From: JAXMEQ01 sp046348225
GTDB lineage: Bacteria; Pseudomonadota; Gammaproteobacteria; Burkholderiales; Burkholderiaceae_C
Direction: 5' to 3'
DNA length: 64,000 bases
NCBI GenBank assembly: GCA_046348225.1
Contig: JAXMEQ010000003.1
Location: 186,001-250,000 of the forward strand
Positions 25,554 to 34,218 of the stretch are shown one piece after another. A program made the position numbers and the translations under genes. A model generated the notes under the pieces. It searched no databases. It was not told where the DNA came from and saw only the letters and a program-made list of their open reading frames with translations. Position 1 is the first letter of the stretch. The number at the start of each line of letters is the position of its first letter.

Positions 25554-26291
25554 TCAGCCCATGTGCAACCCGCCGTTGACGGAGAAGTCGGCGCCGGTGG
25601 CGTAGCCACCTTCCTCGCTGGCCAGCCAGGCAATGATGGAGGCGATTTCGCTCGGCTCGCCCAGGCGCTTGACGGGCACCGTGGCCACGATCTTGGCGAG
25701 CACGTCTTCGCGGATGGCCTTGACCATGTCGGTGCCGATGTAGCCCGGGCTCACGGTGTTGACCGTCACGCCCTTGGTGGCCAGCTCCTGCGCCAGCGCC
25801 ATGCTGAAGCCGTGCATGCCGGCCTTGGCGGCCGAGTAGTTGGTCTGGCCGGCCTGGCCCTTTTCACCGTTGACCGAGCTGATGTTGATGATGCGGCCCC
25901 AGCCCTTTTCCACCATGTCGGCCACGACCTGCTTGGTCACGTTGAACATGGAGTTGAGGTTGGTCTCGATCACCGCGTCCCAGTCTTCGCGCGACATCTT
26001 CAGGAACATGCGGTCGCGGGTGATGCCGGCGTTGTTCACCAGCACGTCGATCACGCCATGCTCGGCCTTGGTCTTGGTGAATGCGTCCACGGTGGACTGC
26101 CAGTCGCCCACATTGCCGACCGACGCGTAGAAGGTGTAGCCCAGGGCTTTCTGCTCGGCCAGCCACTTGGCGTGGTCACGCGTGGGGCCGCAGCCGGCGA
26201 TGACCTTGAAGCCGTCCTTGTGCAGGCGCTGGCAGATGGCGGTACCGATGCCGCCCATGCCGCCGGTGACGTACGCTACTTTTTGACTCAT
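25554..26291 (-). CDS. phaB: acetoacetyl-CoA reductase (PhaB)
   Basis: 245-residue SDR with TGGMGGIG cofactor loop, NNAGITRD, the catalytic serine in IINISSVNGEKGQAGQTNY and YSAAKAG (YxxxK). It makes (R)-3-hydroxybutyryl-CoA from acetoacetyl-CoA with NADPH for PHA synthesis. The QAGQTNYSAAKAGMHGF stretch is typical of PhaB rather than FabG, and the gene follows phaC-phaA. An intrinsic terminator follows. Confidence 0.95.
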   Translation of the reverse strand: MSQKVAYVTGGMGGIGTAICQRLHKDGFKVIAGCGPTRDHAKWLAEQKALGYTFYASVGNVGDWQSTVDAFTKTKAEHGVIDVLVNNAGITRDRMFLKMSREDWDAVIETNLNSMFNVTKQVVADMVEKGWGRIINISSVNGEKGQAGQTNYSAAKAGMHGFSMALAQELATKGVTVNTVSPGYIGTDMVKAIREDVLAKIVATVPVKRLGEPSEIASIIAWLASEEGGYATGADFSVNGGLHMG

Positions 26292-26328
26292 TGTTTTGCT
26301 CCAGAAATATCGCTATGATTTAACCCGA

Positions 26329-27510
26329 TTACGCGCGTTCGACCGCGAGGGAAACCCCCATGCCGCCGCCGATGCACAGCGCGGCCAGGCCCTTCTTCGC
26401 GTCGCGGCGCTGCATTTCGTGCAGCAGCGTCACCAGGATGCGGCAACCCGACGCACCAATCGGGTGACCGATGGCAATGGCACCGCCGTTCACGTTGACC
26501 CTGGCCGGGTCGATGGCGAGTTCCTTGTTCACGGCGCAGGCCTGCGCAGCAAAGGCTTCGTTCAGTTCAAACAGGTCCACGTCGGCGGCGTTCCAGCCAG
26601 CGCGCTGCAGCGCCTTGCGCGAGGCCGGCACCGGGCCCATGCCCATGGTGGCCGGGTCCAGCCCGCTGGTGCCAAAGGCGGCGATGCGCGCCAGCGGCTT
26701 CAGGCCCAGGGCCGCAGCCTTTTTGGCGCTCATCACCACCACGGCGGCGGCGCCGTCGTTGATGCCCGAGGCATTGCCTGCGGTCACCGAGCCGGCCTTG
26801 TCGAACGCGGGGCGCAAGCCGGCCAGGGCTTCGGCGCTGGTCTTCTTGTTGATGAATTCGTCGGTGTTGAAGAGGATCGGGTCGCCCTTCTTTTGTGCCA
26901 GCGACACGGTGACGATTTCGTCGTTGAACTTGCCGGCCGCCTGCGCGGCGGCGGCCTTGGTCTGGCTGGCCAGGGCCAGTTCGTCCTGCATGTCGCGGCT
27001 GATGCCGTAGGCCTTGGCCACGTTCTCGGCGGTCACGCCCATGTGGTACTGGTTGTACACGTCCCACAGGCCGTCGACGATCATGGAGTCGATCATCTTC
27101 CAGTCGCCCATGCGCTGGCCGTCACGGCTGTTCAACAGCACATGGGGGCTGGCGCTCATGTTTTCCTGGCCGCCGGCCACCACGATTTCGCTGTCGCCCC
27201 AGGCCACGGCCTGCGCAGCCAGCATCACGGCCTTGAGGCCCGAGCCGCACACGGCATTGATGGTGAGCGCCGGCACTTCCTTGGGCACACCGGACTTGAT
27301 GAGCGCCTGGCGCGCCGGGTTCTGGCCGGCACCGGCGGCAAGCACCTGGCCCATGATGACCTCGCCGATTTGCGCCGGGTCCAGCTTCGCGCGGGCAATG
27401 GCTTCCTTGATGACCAGCGCACCCAGTTCGGTGGCGGGGGTCTTGGCGAGCGAGCCGCCGAACTTGCCCACAGCGGTGCGGGCGGCTGAAACAATGACGA
27501 TGTCTTCCAT
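26329..27510 (-). CDS. phaA: acetyl-CoA acetyltransferase (beta-ketothiolase PhaA)
   Basis: 393 residues from ATG 27510 behind GGAGAAGAAA. Thiolase motifs: active-site Cys in TINAVCGSGLKAV, NVNGGAIAIGHPIGASGCRI and the final CIGGGMGVSLAVE. It condenses two acetyl-CoA to acetoacetyl-CoA, the first step of poly-3-hydroxybutyrate synthesis. Lies 29 bp after phaC. An upstream in-frame extension into phaC is a shadow. Confidence 0.95.
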   Translation of the reverse strand: MEDIVIVSAARTAVGKFGGSLAKTPATELGALVIKEAIARAKLDPAQIGEVIMGQVLAAGAGQNPARQALIKSGVPKEVPALTINAVCGSGLKAVMLAAQAVAWGDSEIVVAGGQENMSASPHVLLNSRDGQRMGDWKMIDSMIVDGLWDVYNQYHMGVTAENVAKAYGISRDMQDELALASQTKAAAAQAAGKFNDEIVTVSLAQKKGDPILFNTDEFINKKTSAEALAGLRPAFDKAGSVTAGNASGINDGAAAVVVMSAKKAAALGLKPLARIAAFGTSGLDPATMGMGPVPASRKALQRAGWNAADVDLFELNEAFAAQACAVNKELAIDPARVNVNGGAIAIGHPIGASGCRILVTLLHEMQRRDAKKGLAALCIGGGMGVSLAVERA

Positions 27511-27539
27511 TTTCTTCTCCAGGTTATTGGGGGGAATGT

Positions 27540-29246
27540 TCAGGCCTTGGCCTTGACGTAGCGTCCGGGCGCCGGTTCGATGGCCTTGTACTTGGTGCCC
27601 TTGCCGTAGGCCTTGGGCGCGGGGATCTGCTTGCCAGCCAGCGGCTTGAGCCAGTCGGACCAGTCGGTCCACCAGCTGCCGGGCTGCTCTTTGGCACCGG
27701 CCAGCCATTCGGCCTGCGTCTTGGGGAACTTGCCGTCGTTGCGCACCCAGTGGCTGCGCTTTTTGGCAGCGGGCGGGTTGATCACGCCGGCGATGTGGCC
27801 CGAGGCCCCCATCACAAAGCGCTTCTTGCCTGGCAGGTGCTGGGTGGACGCGTAGGCGCCGCCAATCGGCACGATGTGGTCTTCGCGGCTGCCATAGATG
27901 TACACCGGAATGTCCAGCTTGCGCAGGTCGACCTTTTCGCCCGCCACAGTGCACTTGCCGGGCTTGACGAGGTTGTTCTCGAAGTAGGTGTTGCGGATGT
28001 ACCAGGCGTACATGGGGCCCGGCAGGTTGGTGCTGTCGCTGTTCCAGTACAGCAGGTCAAACGGCGGCGGGGTTTCGCCCTTGAGGTAGTTGCCCACCAC
28101 GTAGTTCCACACCAGGTCGTTCGGCCGCAGGAAGCTGAAGGTGGTGGCGAGGTCCTGCCCCTTGAGGATGCCGCCCTTGCCGAGCTGCATCTCGCGGAAC
28201 TTGACGAAGGCTTCGTCAATGAACAGGTCGAGCACGCCGGTGTCGGAAAAGTCCAGGAAGGTGGTGAGGAAGGTGGCCGACGCCACTGGCTTTTGCCCGC
28301 GCGCGGCCAGCACGGCCAGTGCGGTGCCCACGATGGTGCCGCCCACGCAGAAGCCCAGGGCGTTGATCTGTTTGGCGCCGGTGATGTCCTGCACCACGTC
28401 GATGGCCTTGATGGCGGCGTTTTCGATGTAATCGTCCCAGGTGGTCTGGGCCAGCGACTCGTCGGGGTTGCGCCAGCTCACCACAAAGGTGCGGTGGCCC
28501 TGGGCCACGGCGTAGCGGATCAGCGAGTTCTCGGGCTGCAGGTCCAGGATGTAGAACTTGTTGATGCAGGGCGGCACCAGCAGGAACGGGCGCTCGTACA
28601 CCTTGGCCGTCAGGGGCTTGTATTCGATGAGCTGGAACAGCTCGTTCTCGAACACCACGGCGCCTTCGGTGGTGGCCACGTTCTTGCCCACCTCGAACAC
28701 GCTTTCGTCCGTCATGGACACATGGCCCTGGCGCATGTCGTGCAGCAGGTTCTGCACGCCTTTGGCGATGCTCTCGCCCTTGGTTTCGATGGCCTTCTTC
28801 TGCGCCTCGGCGTTCAGCGCCAGGAAGTTGCTTGGCGACGAGGCCGCCATCCACTGCTCCACCGCGAAGCGGATGCGCGCCTTGGTCTTGGCATCGGCCT
28901 CCACCGCGTCGGCCAGGCCCATCAGGGTGCGGGCATTCAGCAAATAGGCCGCCGCCGTGAAGGCCGCCACAGGGTTGCTGCCCCAGGCTTCTGCGGCAAA
29001 ACGCTTGTCGCCCGCCGGCGGGGTGGCCTGCATGCTCTGGTTCCACAGCGCAGCGGCGTCTTTGAGGTATTGCTGTTGCAGCGCCTGCAGCTTGGCGGGC
29101 GAGAACGAAATGGAGGGGGCTTGCACGGCACCGGGGGCGGCGCCGAGGTCGAGGCCCTGGAACGATTGCAGGGCTTTGCCCCAGCTGTCTCCAAGGAGTT
29201 GCTGGAACTGCTGGGCGCCCTTGGCCCAGTCTGAATCAGAATTCAT
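27540..29246 (-). CDS. phaC: class I poly(3-hydroxyalkanoate) synthase
   Basis: 568 residues, normal for class I. The lipase-like box is GFCVGG with nucleophile Cys300; the charge relay is completed by Asp in YGSREDHIVP and His in GASGHIAGVINPP. ERPFLLVPPCINKFYILDL precedes the box. It polymerises 3-hydroxyacyl-CoA into storage granules in the cytoplasm. First gene of phaCAB; no phasin or PhaR gene is next to it in this window. Confidence 0.95.
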   Translation of the reverse strand: MNSDSDWAKGAQQFQQLLGDSWGKALQSFQGLDLGAAPGAVQAPSISFSPAKLQALQQQYLKDAAALWNQSMQATPPAGDKRFAAEAWGSNPVAAFTAAAYLLNARTLMGLADAVEADAKTKARIRFAVEQWMAASSPSNFLALNAEAQKKAIETKGESIAKGVQNLLHDMRQGHVSMTDESVFEVGKNVATTEGAVVFENELFQLIEYKPLTAKVYERPFLLVPPCINKFYILDLQPENSLIRYAVAQGHRTFVVSWRNPDESLAQTTWDDYIENAAIKAIDVVQDITGAKQINALGFCVGGTIVGTALAVLAARGQKPVASATFLTTFLDFSDTGVLDLFIDEAFVKFREMQLGKGGILKGQDLATTFSFLRPNDLVWNYVVGNYLKGETPPPFDLLYWNSDSTNLPGPMYAWYIRNTYFENNLVKPGKCTVAGEKVDLRKLDIPVYIYGSREDHIVPIGGAYASTQHLPGKKRFVMGASGHIAGVINPPAAKKRSHWVRNDGKFPKTQAEWLAGAKEQPGSWWTDWSDWLKPLAGKQIPAPKAYGKGTKYKAIEPAPGRYVKAKA

Positions 29247-29297
29247 CTTGTCTCCGGAATCTGCTTGTTCGGGTAAACCCGAGTATCGGGCAATTCA

Positions 29298-29313
29298 TGC
29301 TGCACTGCAACAA
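29298..29313. promoter_or_regulatory. TGC-rich inverted motif upstream of phaC
   Basis: TGCTGCACTGCAACAA lies about 52-67 bp before the phaC start in the divergent gap. Repeats of TGCA around a short centre resemble the sites bound by the PHA regulator PhaR. A weak call from base pattern only; the rest of the 86-bp gap shows nothing else. Confidence 0.3.
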
Positions 29314-29332
29314 TTATTTGGACTGACTCTTC

Positions 29333-29632
29333 ATGTACCTCGTCGCCATCGCCTGGTTCTATGTCGTGCTGATGATGGCCATTGCCGAGGCCACCAGCAG
29401 CAACGGCACGCTGTTGGGTGCCATTGTGACCTTTGTTCTGTACGGTTTGCTGCCTATTGCGTTGGTGCTTTACCTGATGGGTTCGCCCATGCGGCGCAGG
29501 GCCATCAAGGCGCGCGAGGCGGCCGAGCTGCAGGCCTTCCGCGCCGCCGCAGCCACGCCCGCGTCAGACCCGCCAGATGCAGGCAGCCAGCCGGCCGCTG
29601 ACGCGGTCGCGCCGGTGCGAAAAGAACCGTAG
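29333..29632 (+). CDS. small two-helix membrane protein
   Basis: 99 residues: two hydrophobic spans (AIAWFYVVLMMAIAEA and LGAIVTFVLYGLLPIALVLYLMG) and a charged, alanine-rich tail ending APVRKEP. Diverges from phaC. It overlaps the 3' end of pgeF on the other strand by 69 bp. No function recognised. Confidence 0.65.
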   Translation: MYLVAIAWFYVVLMMAIAEATSSNGTLLGAIVTFVLYGLLPIALVLYLMGSPMRRRAIKAREAAELQAFRAAAATPASDPPDAGSQPAADAVAPVRKEP

Positions 29633-30370
29633 CGGGTTGCTGACGGTGCACCAGTCCGGGCTGCCGTCATTGCCGTAGATTTGCTGGATGCCCAGCGCCG
29701 CCAGCCGCTGCCGTGCCAGCGCCTGCAGGTCGGCCAGCCACTTGCCCGCGCCGTGCGGCTGGAAGCAACGGGCGGCGCGCGGGTCGTGCGCCATGAACGC
29801 CGCGCGCACCTCGTCGCCCACTTCGAATGCCTGCGGGCCGATGCAGGGGCCCAGCCAGGCCATCATCTCGCTGCTTTCAAACGCTATTGTTTTTGTAGCG
29901 CCCCACGCAGTATCGGTGCGGGCTGCAGCCAGAAATGCCTCTGTGGTGTGCTCCAGAACGCCACGCCCGCCCTGCCCGGCCAGGCCGCGCCAGCCGGCGT
30001 GCGCAGCGGCCACCACCGTGCCCTGCGTATGGGTGAACAGCACCGGCAGGCAGTCCGCCACCATGATGGTGCAGGCCACACCGGGCTGCGTGGCCAGGCA
30101 GGCGTCGGCCTGCACGCCGTCCGCCGTGGCAGCATCCAGCGCCTGCACCTGCGTGCCGTGCACCTGCTGCAGGAACACCGGCCGCGCGCCCAGGGCCTGG
30201 CCCAGCACGGCGCGGTTGGCCCGCACGTCGGCGGGGTCATCGCCCACGTGGTCACCGAGGTTCAGGCTGTCGTACGGGGGCTGCGACTGCCCCCCGCTGC
30301 GCGTGGTGCAGAGGGCCCGCACCGACGCCGGCGCGGGCCAGTGGGGGGTGAGCCAGTCGCCGGGCTGCAC
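29564..30370 (-). CDS. pgeF: polyphenol oxidase / purine nucleoside phosphorylase-type laccase-domain protein (PgeF)
   Basis: 268 residues of the YfiH/PgeF family: FLQQVHGTQV, IMVADCLPVLF, AAAHAGWRG and WLGPCIGPQAFEVGDEVRAA, which hold the Cys/His metal ligands. Members remove UDP-MurNAc edited with L-Ser or act on purine nucleosides. Between the GWRGL helix and AWLGP an insert of roughly 16-18 residues (about ARTDTAWGATKTIAFES) is encoded by repeat copy 4 in frame. It begins 3 bp after maiA on the same strand. Confidence 0.9.
   Translation of the reverse strand: MQPGDWLTPHWPAPASVRALCTTRSGGQSQPPYDSLNLGDHVGDDPADVRANRAVLGQALGARPVFLQQVHGTQVQALDAATADGVQADACLATQPGVACTIMVADCLPVLFTHTQGTVVAAAHAGWRGLAGQGGRGVLEHTTEAFLAAARTDTAWGATKTIAFESSEMMAWLGPCIGPQAFEVGDEVRAAFMAHDPRAARCFQPHGAGKWLADLQALARQRLAALGIQQIYGNDGSPDWCTVSNPLRFFSHRRDRVSGRLAACIWRV
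29879..29936 (+). repeat. Dispersed Comamonadaceae repeat, copy 4 (inside pgeF)
   Basis: AACGCTATTGTTTTTGTAGCG, then CCCCACGCAG, TATCGGTGCGGGCTG and CAGCCAGAAAT. Compared with copies 1-3 it lacks one A (TTTTGTAGCG not TTTTGATAGCG), which keeps the pgeF frame open. Confidence 0.8.
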
Positions 30371-30373
30371 GCG

Positions 30374-31015
30374 TCAGGCTTCAAAGTCCGGGCAGCTGGA
30401 CGGCTGGGCCTTCTGGAATGCCGGGTGCGCCATGCAGGCGTCAAAGGCGGCCATGGTGCGCGTCAGGCCATCAAAGTTCGTGTTGAAGCGCTTGCCGTTG
30501 AAGATCTGCGGCACCAGGCAGCAGTCGGCCAGCGTGGGCGTGTCGCCGTAGCAGTAGGTGCCCGCGGGCAGCTGCTGCAGTTGGCGCTCGAACGCTTCCA
30601 GTCCGTCGCGCACCCAGTGCCGGTACCAGGTGTTCTTGGTCTCTTCGTCCACCTTGAGTTCACGCGTCAGGTACTTGAGCACACGCAGGTTGTTGAGCGG
30701 GTGGATTTCGCAGGCAATCAGCTGCGCCAGCGCGCGCACCCGGGCGCGGCCCACGGCGTCCGCCGGCAGCAGCGGGGGCGCCGGGTGGGTCTCGTCCAGG
30801 TACTCGATGATGGCCATGGACTGGGCCAGCGCGTCGCCGCCGTCCGTCACCAGCGTGGGCACCAGGTTGCTGGGCGACACAGCCGAATAGTCGGCCGACT
30901 TGTGCTCCCCCTTGACCAGGTGCACCGACGCGTAGTCATACGGCAGGCCCTTGAGTTCGAGCGCAATGCGCACGCGGAACGAGGCAGAAGAACGGAAGTA
31001 GTTGTAGAGCTTCAT
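30374..31015 (-). CDS. maiA: zeta-class GST: maleylacetoacetate or maleylpyruvate isomerase
   Basis: 213 residues: MKLYNYFRSSASFRVRIALE with the SSxxSxRVRIAL zeta signature, NLVPTLVTDGG, AQSMAIIEYLDETHP and CEIHPLNNLRVLKYL, then GDTPTLADCCLVPQI. The family isomerises cis double bonds with glutathione, in either homogentisate or gentisate catabolism. The window carries gentisate genes and no homogentisate dioxygenase, so maleylpyruvate is the more likely substrate. Lies between azlD and pgeF in a minus-strand cluster. Start at 31015 gives the family N-terminus. Confidence 0.87.
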   Translation of the reverse strand: MKLYNYFRSSASFRVRIALELKGLPYDYASVHLVKGEHKSADYSAVSPSNLVPTLVTDGGDALAQSMAIIEYLDETHPAPPLLPADAVGRARVRALAQLIACEIHPLNNLRVLKYLTRELKVDEETKNTWYRHWVRDGLEAFERQLQQLPAGTYCYGDTPTLADCCLVPQIFNGKRFNTNFDGLTRTMAAFDACMAHPAFQKAQPSSCPDFEA

Positions 31016-31053
31016 GTTGGCAAGGATAAACCGGTTGCCCGCGGCGCGACGGC

Positions 31054-31359
31054 TCAGGCCAGCGCCAGCCGGCACAGCGCCACGGTGGCCGCGCCGGCCA
31101 CGGCGGCAGCAAGATCATTGCGAACCAGCTTCATGACGGTGCCCACGACCACGAGCGCCAGCAGCTCGGGCACGCGCCCGGCCGACGCAGCGGGAATGAC
31201 GATGCCGATCATCACGCCCAGCGGAATGGCGCGCAGCGCCGCCTCCACCAGCGGCGTGATGGTGACAAGCCCCATCAGCAAAAAACCGGCAAGCCGGCAG
31301 GCGTAGGACGCCAGTGCCATGCCCACCAGCGCCAGCAGGAACCCGTATTCAACGCCCAT
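31054..31359 (-). CDS. azlD: AzlD-family branched-chain amino acid transporter small subunit
   Basis: 101 residues with three or four hydrophobic spans, e.g. FLLALVGMALASYACRLAGF and VPELLALVVVGTVM. AzlD partners AzlC in export of branched-chain amino acids or analogues. It overlaps the azlC end by 11 bp. Start at 31359 chosen because upstream sequence in this frame is the azlC shadow. Confidence 0.82.
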   Translation of the reverse strand: MGVEYGFLLALVGMALASYACRLAGFLLMGLVTITPLVEAALRAIPLGVMIGIVIPAASAGRVPELLALVVVGTVMKLVRNDLAAAVAGAATVALCRLALA

Positions 31360-32041
31360 GGCGCCACGCCCCCACGGCACCGGCCGCCAGGCCCGCCCCC
31401 ACGATGTACCAGCCGCCAGGCAGCCAGCGGTGCAGCGCCAGCCCGACCAGCCCCGCTGCCAGCGCGGGCGCCAGGTCGCTGCGGCCGCGCCACAGGCCCA
31501 TGCCAATGGCCGCGGCAAACGCCACCAGCATGAAGTCCAGCCCGAAGGCCGCCGGGTCGGGCACGCTGTGGGCCAGCAGGTGGCCGGCCAGTGTGCCCAG
31601 CACCCAGGGTGCAAACATGGCAATGCCCGAGCCGAAGATGAAGCCCGCGTCGCGGTAGCCGGCTTCGTACTCGCGCATCGAGAGTGCCCAGTTGCCGTCG
31701 CCCAGAAAGAACAGGCTGCCCCAGGCCTGGGTGCGGCTCACATGGCGCAGCCAGGGCTGGATGGCGGCGCTGTAGAGAACGTAGCGTGCGTTCATGACCA
31801 GGATGGTGGCAATCAGCGGCAGCACCACGGCCTGCGCCGTCCAGCCCTGCAGCGCCGCCAGCTGCGCACTGCCGGAATACACCAGCGCACTCATCAGCGC
31901 CGACTGCAGCCAGGACAGGCCGCGCTCGGACGCCATCACGCCGAACACCATGCCATAGAGCACCACGCCCGGCGCCAGCGGCTGCCCGGCAAAAAAGCCG
32001 CGGCGCACGCCGGCGGCCGTGAAACTGGCGCCCCCGCTCAC
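31349..32041 (-). CDS. azlC: AzlC-family branched-chain amino acid transporter large subunit
   Basis: 230 residues with multiple TM helices. PLAPGVVLYGMVFGVMASER, SALVYSGSAQLAAL, NARYVLYSAAIQPWL and FFLGDGNWAL are AzlC/YgaZ hallmarks. Its start overlaps the GntR stop by 4 bp (ATGA), so regulator and transporter are translationally coupled. The exported compound is not evident. Confidence 0.88.
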   Translation of the reverse strand: MSGGASFTAAGVRRGFFAGQPLAPGVVLYGMVFGVMASERGLSWLQSALMSALVYSGSAQLAALQGWTAQAVVLPLIATILVMNARYVLYSAAIQPWLRHVSRTQAWGSLFFLGDGNWALSMREYEAGYRDAGFIFGSGIAMFAPWVLGTLAGHLLAHSVPDPAAFGLDFMLVAFAAAIGMGLWRGRSDLAPALAAGLVGLALHRWLPGGWYIVGAGLAAGAVGAWRHGR

Positions 32042-32760
32042 CCGCCCACCACCAGCCGGATGGCGGGCAGCACACGTTCGGTCTCGGCCCGACGGTCCAG
32101 CGCCATGCGCAGGTTCATCTGCGCCACCTCGGTGTGCTCGGTGGCCAGCGCCTGCGCGCGTGCGCCTTCGCCGGCCTTGAGCGCCGCCACCAGCATGTGG
32201 TGCTGACGGTGGGCGTACAGCATCCAGTCGCGGTCGGGCGTCACGGCGCCCTGCATGGGCAGCATGGCGGCCGCGGGCGCAAACGGCAGCTTGTCATTCA
32301 GCGCCACCGCCCGCTGCAGGGCCCGGTTGCCACAGGCGTCCAGGATCAGCGCATGAAAGCGGTCGTTCATGGCTGCGTAGGCCGCGTAGCTTTCGAGAGT
32401 CAGCGGGTTGGCCAGCAGTGCGGTGTCGCCCGCGTCCAGGCAGGCCTGCAGGTCGCCCTGCAACTGGCGCGAGACGCCATGCTCGGCCACCAGCCGCGCG
32501 GCCATGCCCTCCAGGTGGCCGCGCACGGCAATAGCGTCGGTCACTTCCTGGGCGGTGTACTGGCGCACCTGGTACTTGCCGGTCTCGTTGGCCTCGACCA
32601 GGCCTTCGCCTTCCAGCGTGGCCAGCGCCGCACGCACCGGCGTACGCGAGGCGCCCAGCCGCTCGGCCAGTTGCTGCTCGGCCAGGCGCTGACCGGGCGC
32701 GAATTCGCCCCGAAGAATCAGGTCGCGCAACTGGATCAGAACGGTCTCTTGCAGGCCCAT
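32038..32760 (-). CDS. GntR-family transcriptional regulator (FCD subfamily)
   Basis: 240 residues. Winged helix: VLIQLRDLILRGEFAPGQRL, EQQLAERLGASRTPVRAALA and GLVEANETGKYQV. FCD domain has NDRFHALILDACGN and a C-terminal AHRQHHMLVAALKAGE. It is divergent from the Rieske oxygenase operon and heads the azlCD-maiA-pgeF run, so it probably controls both. Effector likely an aromatic or its metabolite (inference). Confidence 0.9.
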   Translation of the reverse strand: MGLQETVLIQLRDLILRGEFAPGQRLAEQQLAERLGASRTPVRAALATLEGEGLVEANETGKYQVRQYTAQEVTDAIAVRGHLEGMAARLVAEHGVSRQLQGDLQACLDAGDTALLANPLTLESYAAYAAMNDRFHALILDACGNRALQRAVALNDKLPFAPAAAMLPMQGAVTPDRDWMLYAHRQHHMLVAALKAGEGARAQALATEHTEVAQMNLRMALDRRAETERVLPAIRLVVGG

Positions 32761-32789
32761 GGCGATAACTGTACACTGAATTTTAATTT

Positions 32790-32799
32790 CGGTATACCG
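32790..32799. promoter_or_regulatory. Perfect palindrome between gntR and the Rieske operon
   Basis: CGGTATACCG lies in the 54-bp AT-rich gap, with TGTACACTGAATTTTAATTT before it and the AAGGAG Shine-Dalgarno of the oxygenase after it. GTATAC-centred palindromes are typical FCD-GntR operators. The position would repress both directions. Confidence 0.5.
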
Positions 32800-32814
32800 T
32801 TTTAAGGAGCCATC

Positions 32815-34218
32815 ATGAAGGCCGAGCAGAATGAGCTGATCACCCGCGTGGGCCCTGGTACCGGCTGCGGCGAGCTGCTGCGACGCTACTGGCAGCCGGC
32901 CGCACTGGTGGACGAATTCAACCCCGCGCTCGACCCGCGCATGGCACGCCGGCCGGTGAAGGCGGTGCGGCTGATGGGGCAGGACCTGGTGCTGTTCAAG
33001 GACGCCCAGGGCCAGTGGGGCCTGCTGGACCGCGACTGCCCGCACCGGGGCGCCGACCTGTCGTTCGGCCGGCACGAAGGCGATGGCCTGCGCTGCCCGT
33101 TTCATGGCTGGAAGTTCGCAGTGGACGGCACCTGCCTGGAGACGCCGGCCGAGCCGGCCGGAAGCAAGCTGTGTGAGCGGGTGCGCCAGCGCAGCTATCC
33201 GGTGCTGGAACGCGCGGGTGTGGTGTTTGCCTGGCTCGGCCCCGACGGCATGACGCCGCCGCCGCTGCCGGCGTTTGACTGCTTCACCGCGCCGGCCACG
33301 CACAGCTTTGCCTTCAAAGGCCTGTGGAACGCCAACTGGCTGCAGGCCTTCGAGGTCGGCATTGATCCGGCGCACCCGTCGTTCCTGCACCGCTTCCTGC
33401 AGGACGAGGCGCTCGACGCGATTGGCGACAACGCGGCGGGCAAGCAGTTTCGCAGCGCCAGCGCCGGCGCCATCGATGGCGAGCAGTGGCCCATGACGCG
33501 CATCATGCGCGAGTTCGCGCAGCCCGAGATCAGCTTTGAGACCCAGCCCTGGGGCCTGCAGATCACCGCGCTGCGCCCCATGAACGACCAGCTCACCCAT
33601 GTGCGCGTGACCGACGCCGTGTTCCCGGCCACCTTCGTGATTCCGCTGTCCGAGACCATGACGATCACGCAGATGCATGTGCCGGTGGACGACACCCACA
33701 CCTACTGGTATTCGTTCTTCACCAGCTTTGCCGGGCCGCTGGACAAGGAGGCGATGCGGGCGCAGCGCCAGCAGTTCATCAGCCTGCCGGACTACATCCC
33801 GAAGTCGGGCCGCCACAACCACTGGGGCTTCAACCCCGAGGAGCAGATGAGCACCACCTACCTCGGCATGGGCGAGGAAGACATCAACGTGCACGACCAG
33901 TGGGCGGTGGAGAGCATGGGCGCCATTCAGGACCGCACCCGCGAGCACCTGGGCACCTCGGACAAGATCATCATGGCCAACCGGCGCGTGCTGCTCAAGG
34001 CCATCGAGACGGTGCAGGCCGGTGGCGTGCCGCCCGGCATTGCCGACCCGGCCATCGCGGCCGAAGCCGCCGGTCCCGACACGGTGGACGGCGTGGCGCC
34101 GGCGGGCACCTGGGCCGGCTGGTGGCGCGAACAGGTACAGGCCAAGCGTGCAGGCGCTGCGTGGCTCGCGGCCGCTGCAGCATGCGCGGAAGAAGCCCGG
34201 GCGAAGGCGCCTGCATGA
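32815..34218 (+). CDS. Rieske non-haem iron oxygenase, alpha subunit
   Basis: 467 residues. Rieske cluster: Cys75, His77, Cys94, His97 in CPHRGADLSFG and CPFHGWKF. Mononuclear iron site in NWLQAFEVGIDPAHPSFLH: Asp184 bridging, His187 and His192 ligands. Opening GPGTGCGELLRRYWQPAA is typical of phthalate-4,5-dioxygenase-type (single-subunit) oxygenases. Substrate unknown; operon partners are a glutamine-synthetase-like enzyme and a plant-type ferredoxin. No beta subunit or reductase gene is present in the operon. Confidence 0.92.
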   Translation: MKAEQNELITRVGPGTGCGELLRRYWQPAALVDEFNPALDPRMARRPVKAVRLMGQDLVLFKDAQGQWGLLDRDCPHRGADLSFGRHEGDGLRCPFHGWKFAVDGTCLETPAEPAGSKLCERVRQRSYPVLERAGVVFAWLGPDGMTPPPLPAFDCFTAPATHSFAFKGLWNANWLQAFEVGIDPAHPSFLHRFLQDEALDAIGDNAAGKQFRSASAGAIDGEQWPMTRIMREFAQPEISFETQPWGLQITALRPMNDQLTHVRVTDAVFPATFVIPLSETMTITQMHVPVDDTHTYWYSFFTSFAGPLDKEAMRAQRQQFISLPDYIPKSGRHNHWGFNPEEQMSTTYLGMGEEDINVHDQWAVESMGAIQDRTREHLGTSDKIIMANRRVLLKAIETVQAGGVPPGIADPAIAAEAAGPDTVDGVAPAGTWAGWWREQVQAKRAGAAWLAAAAACAEEARAKAPA

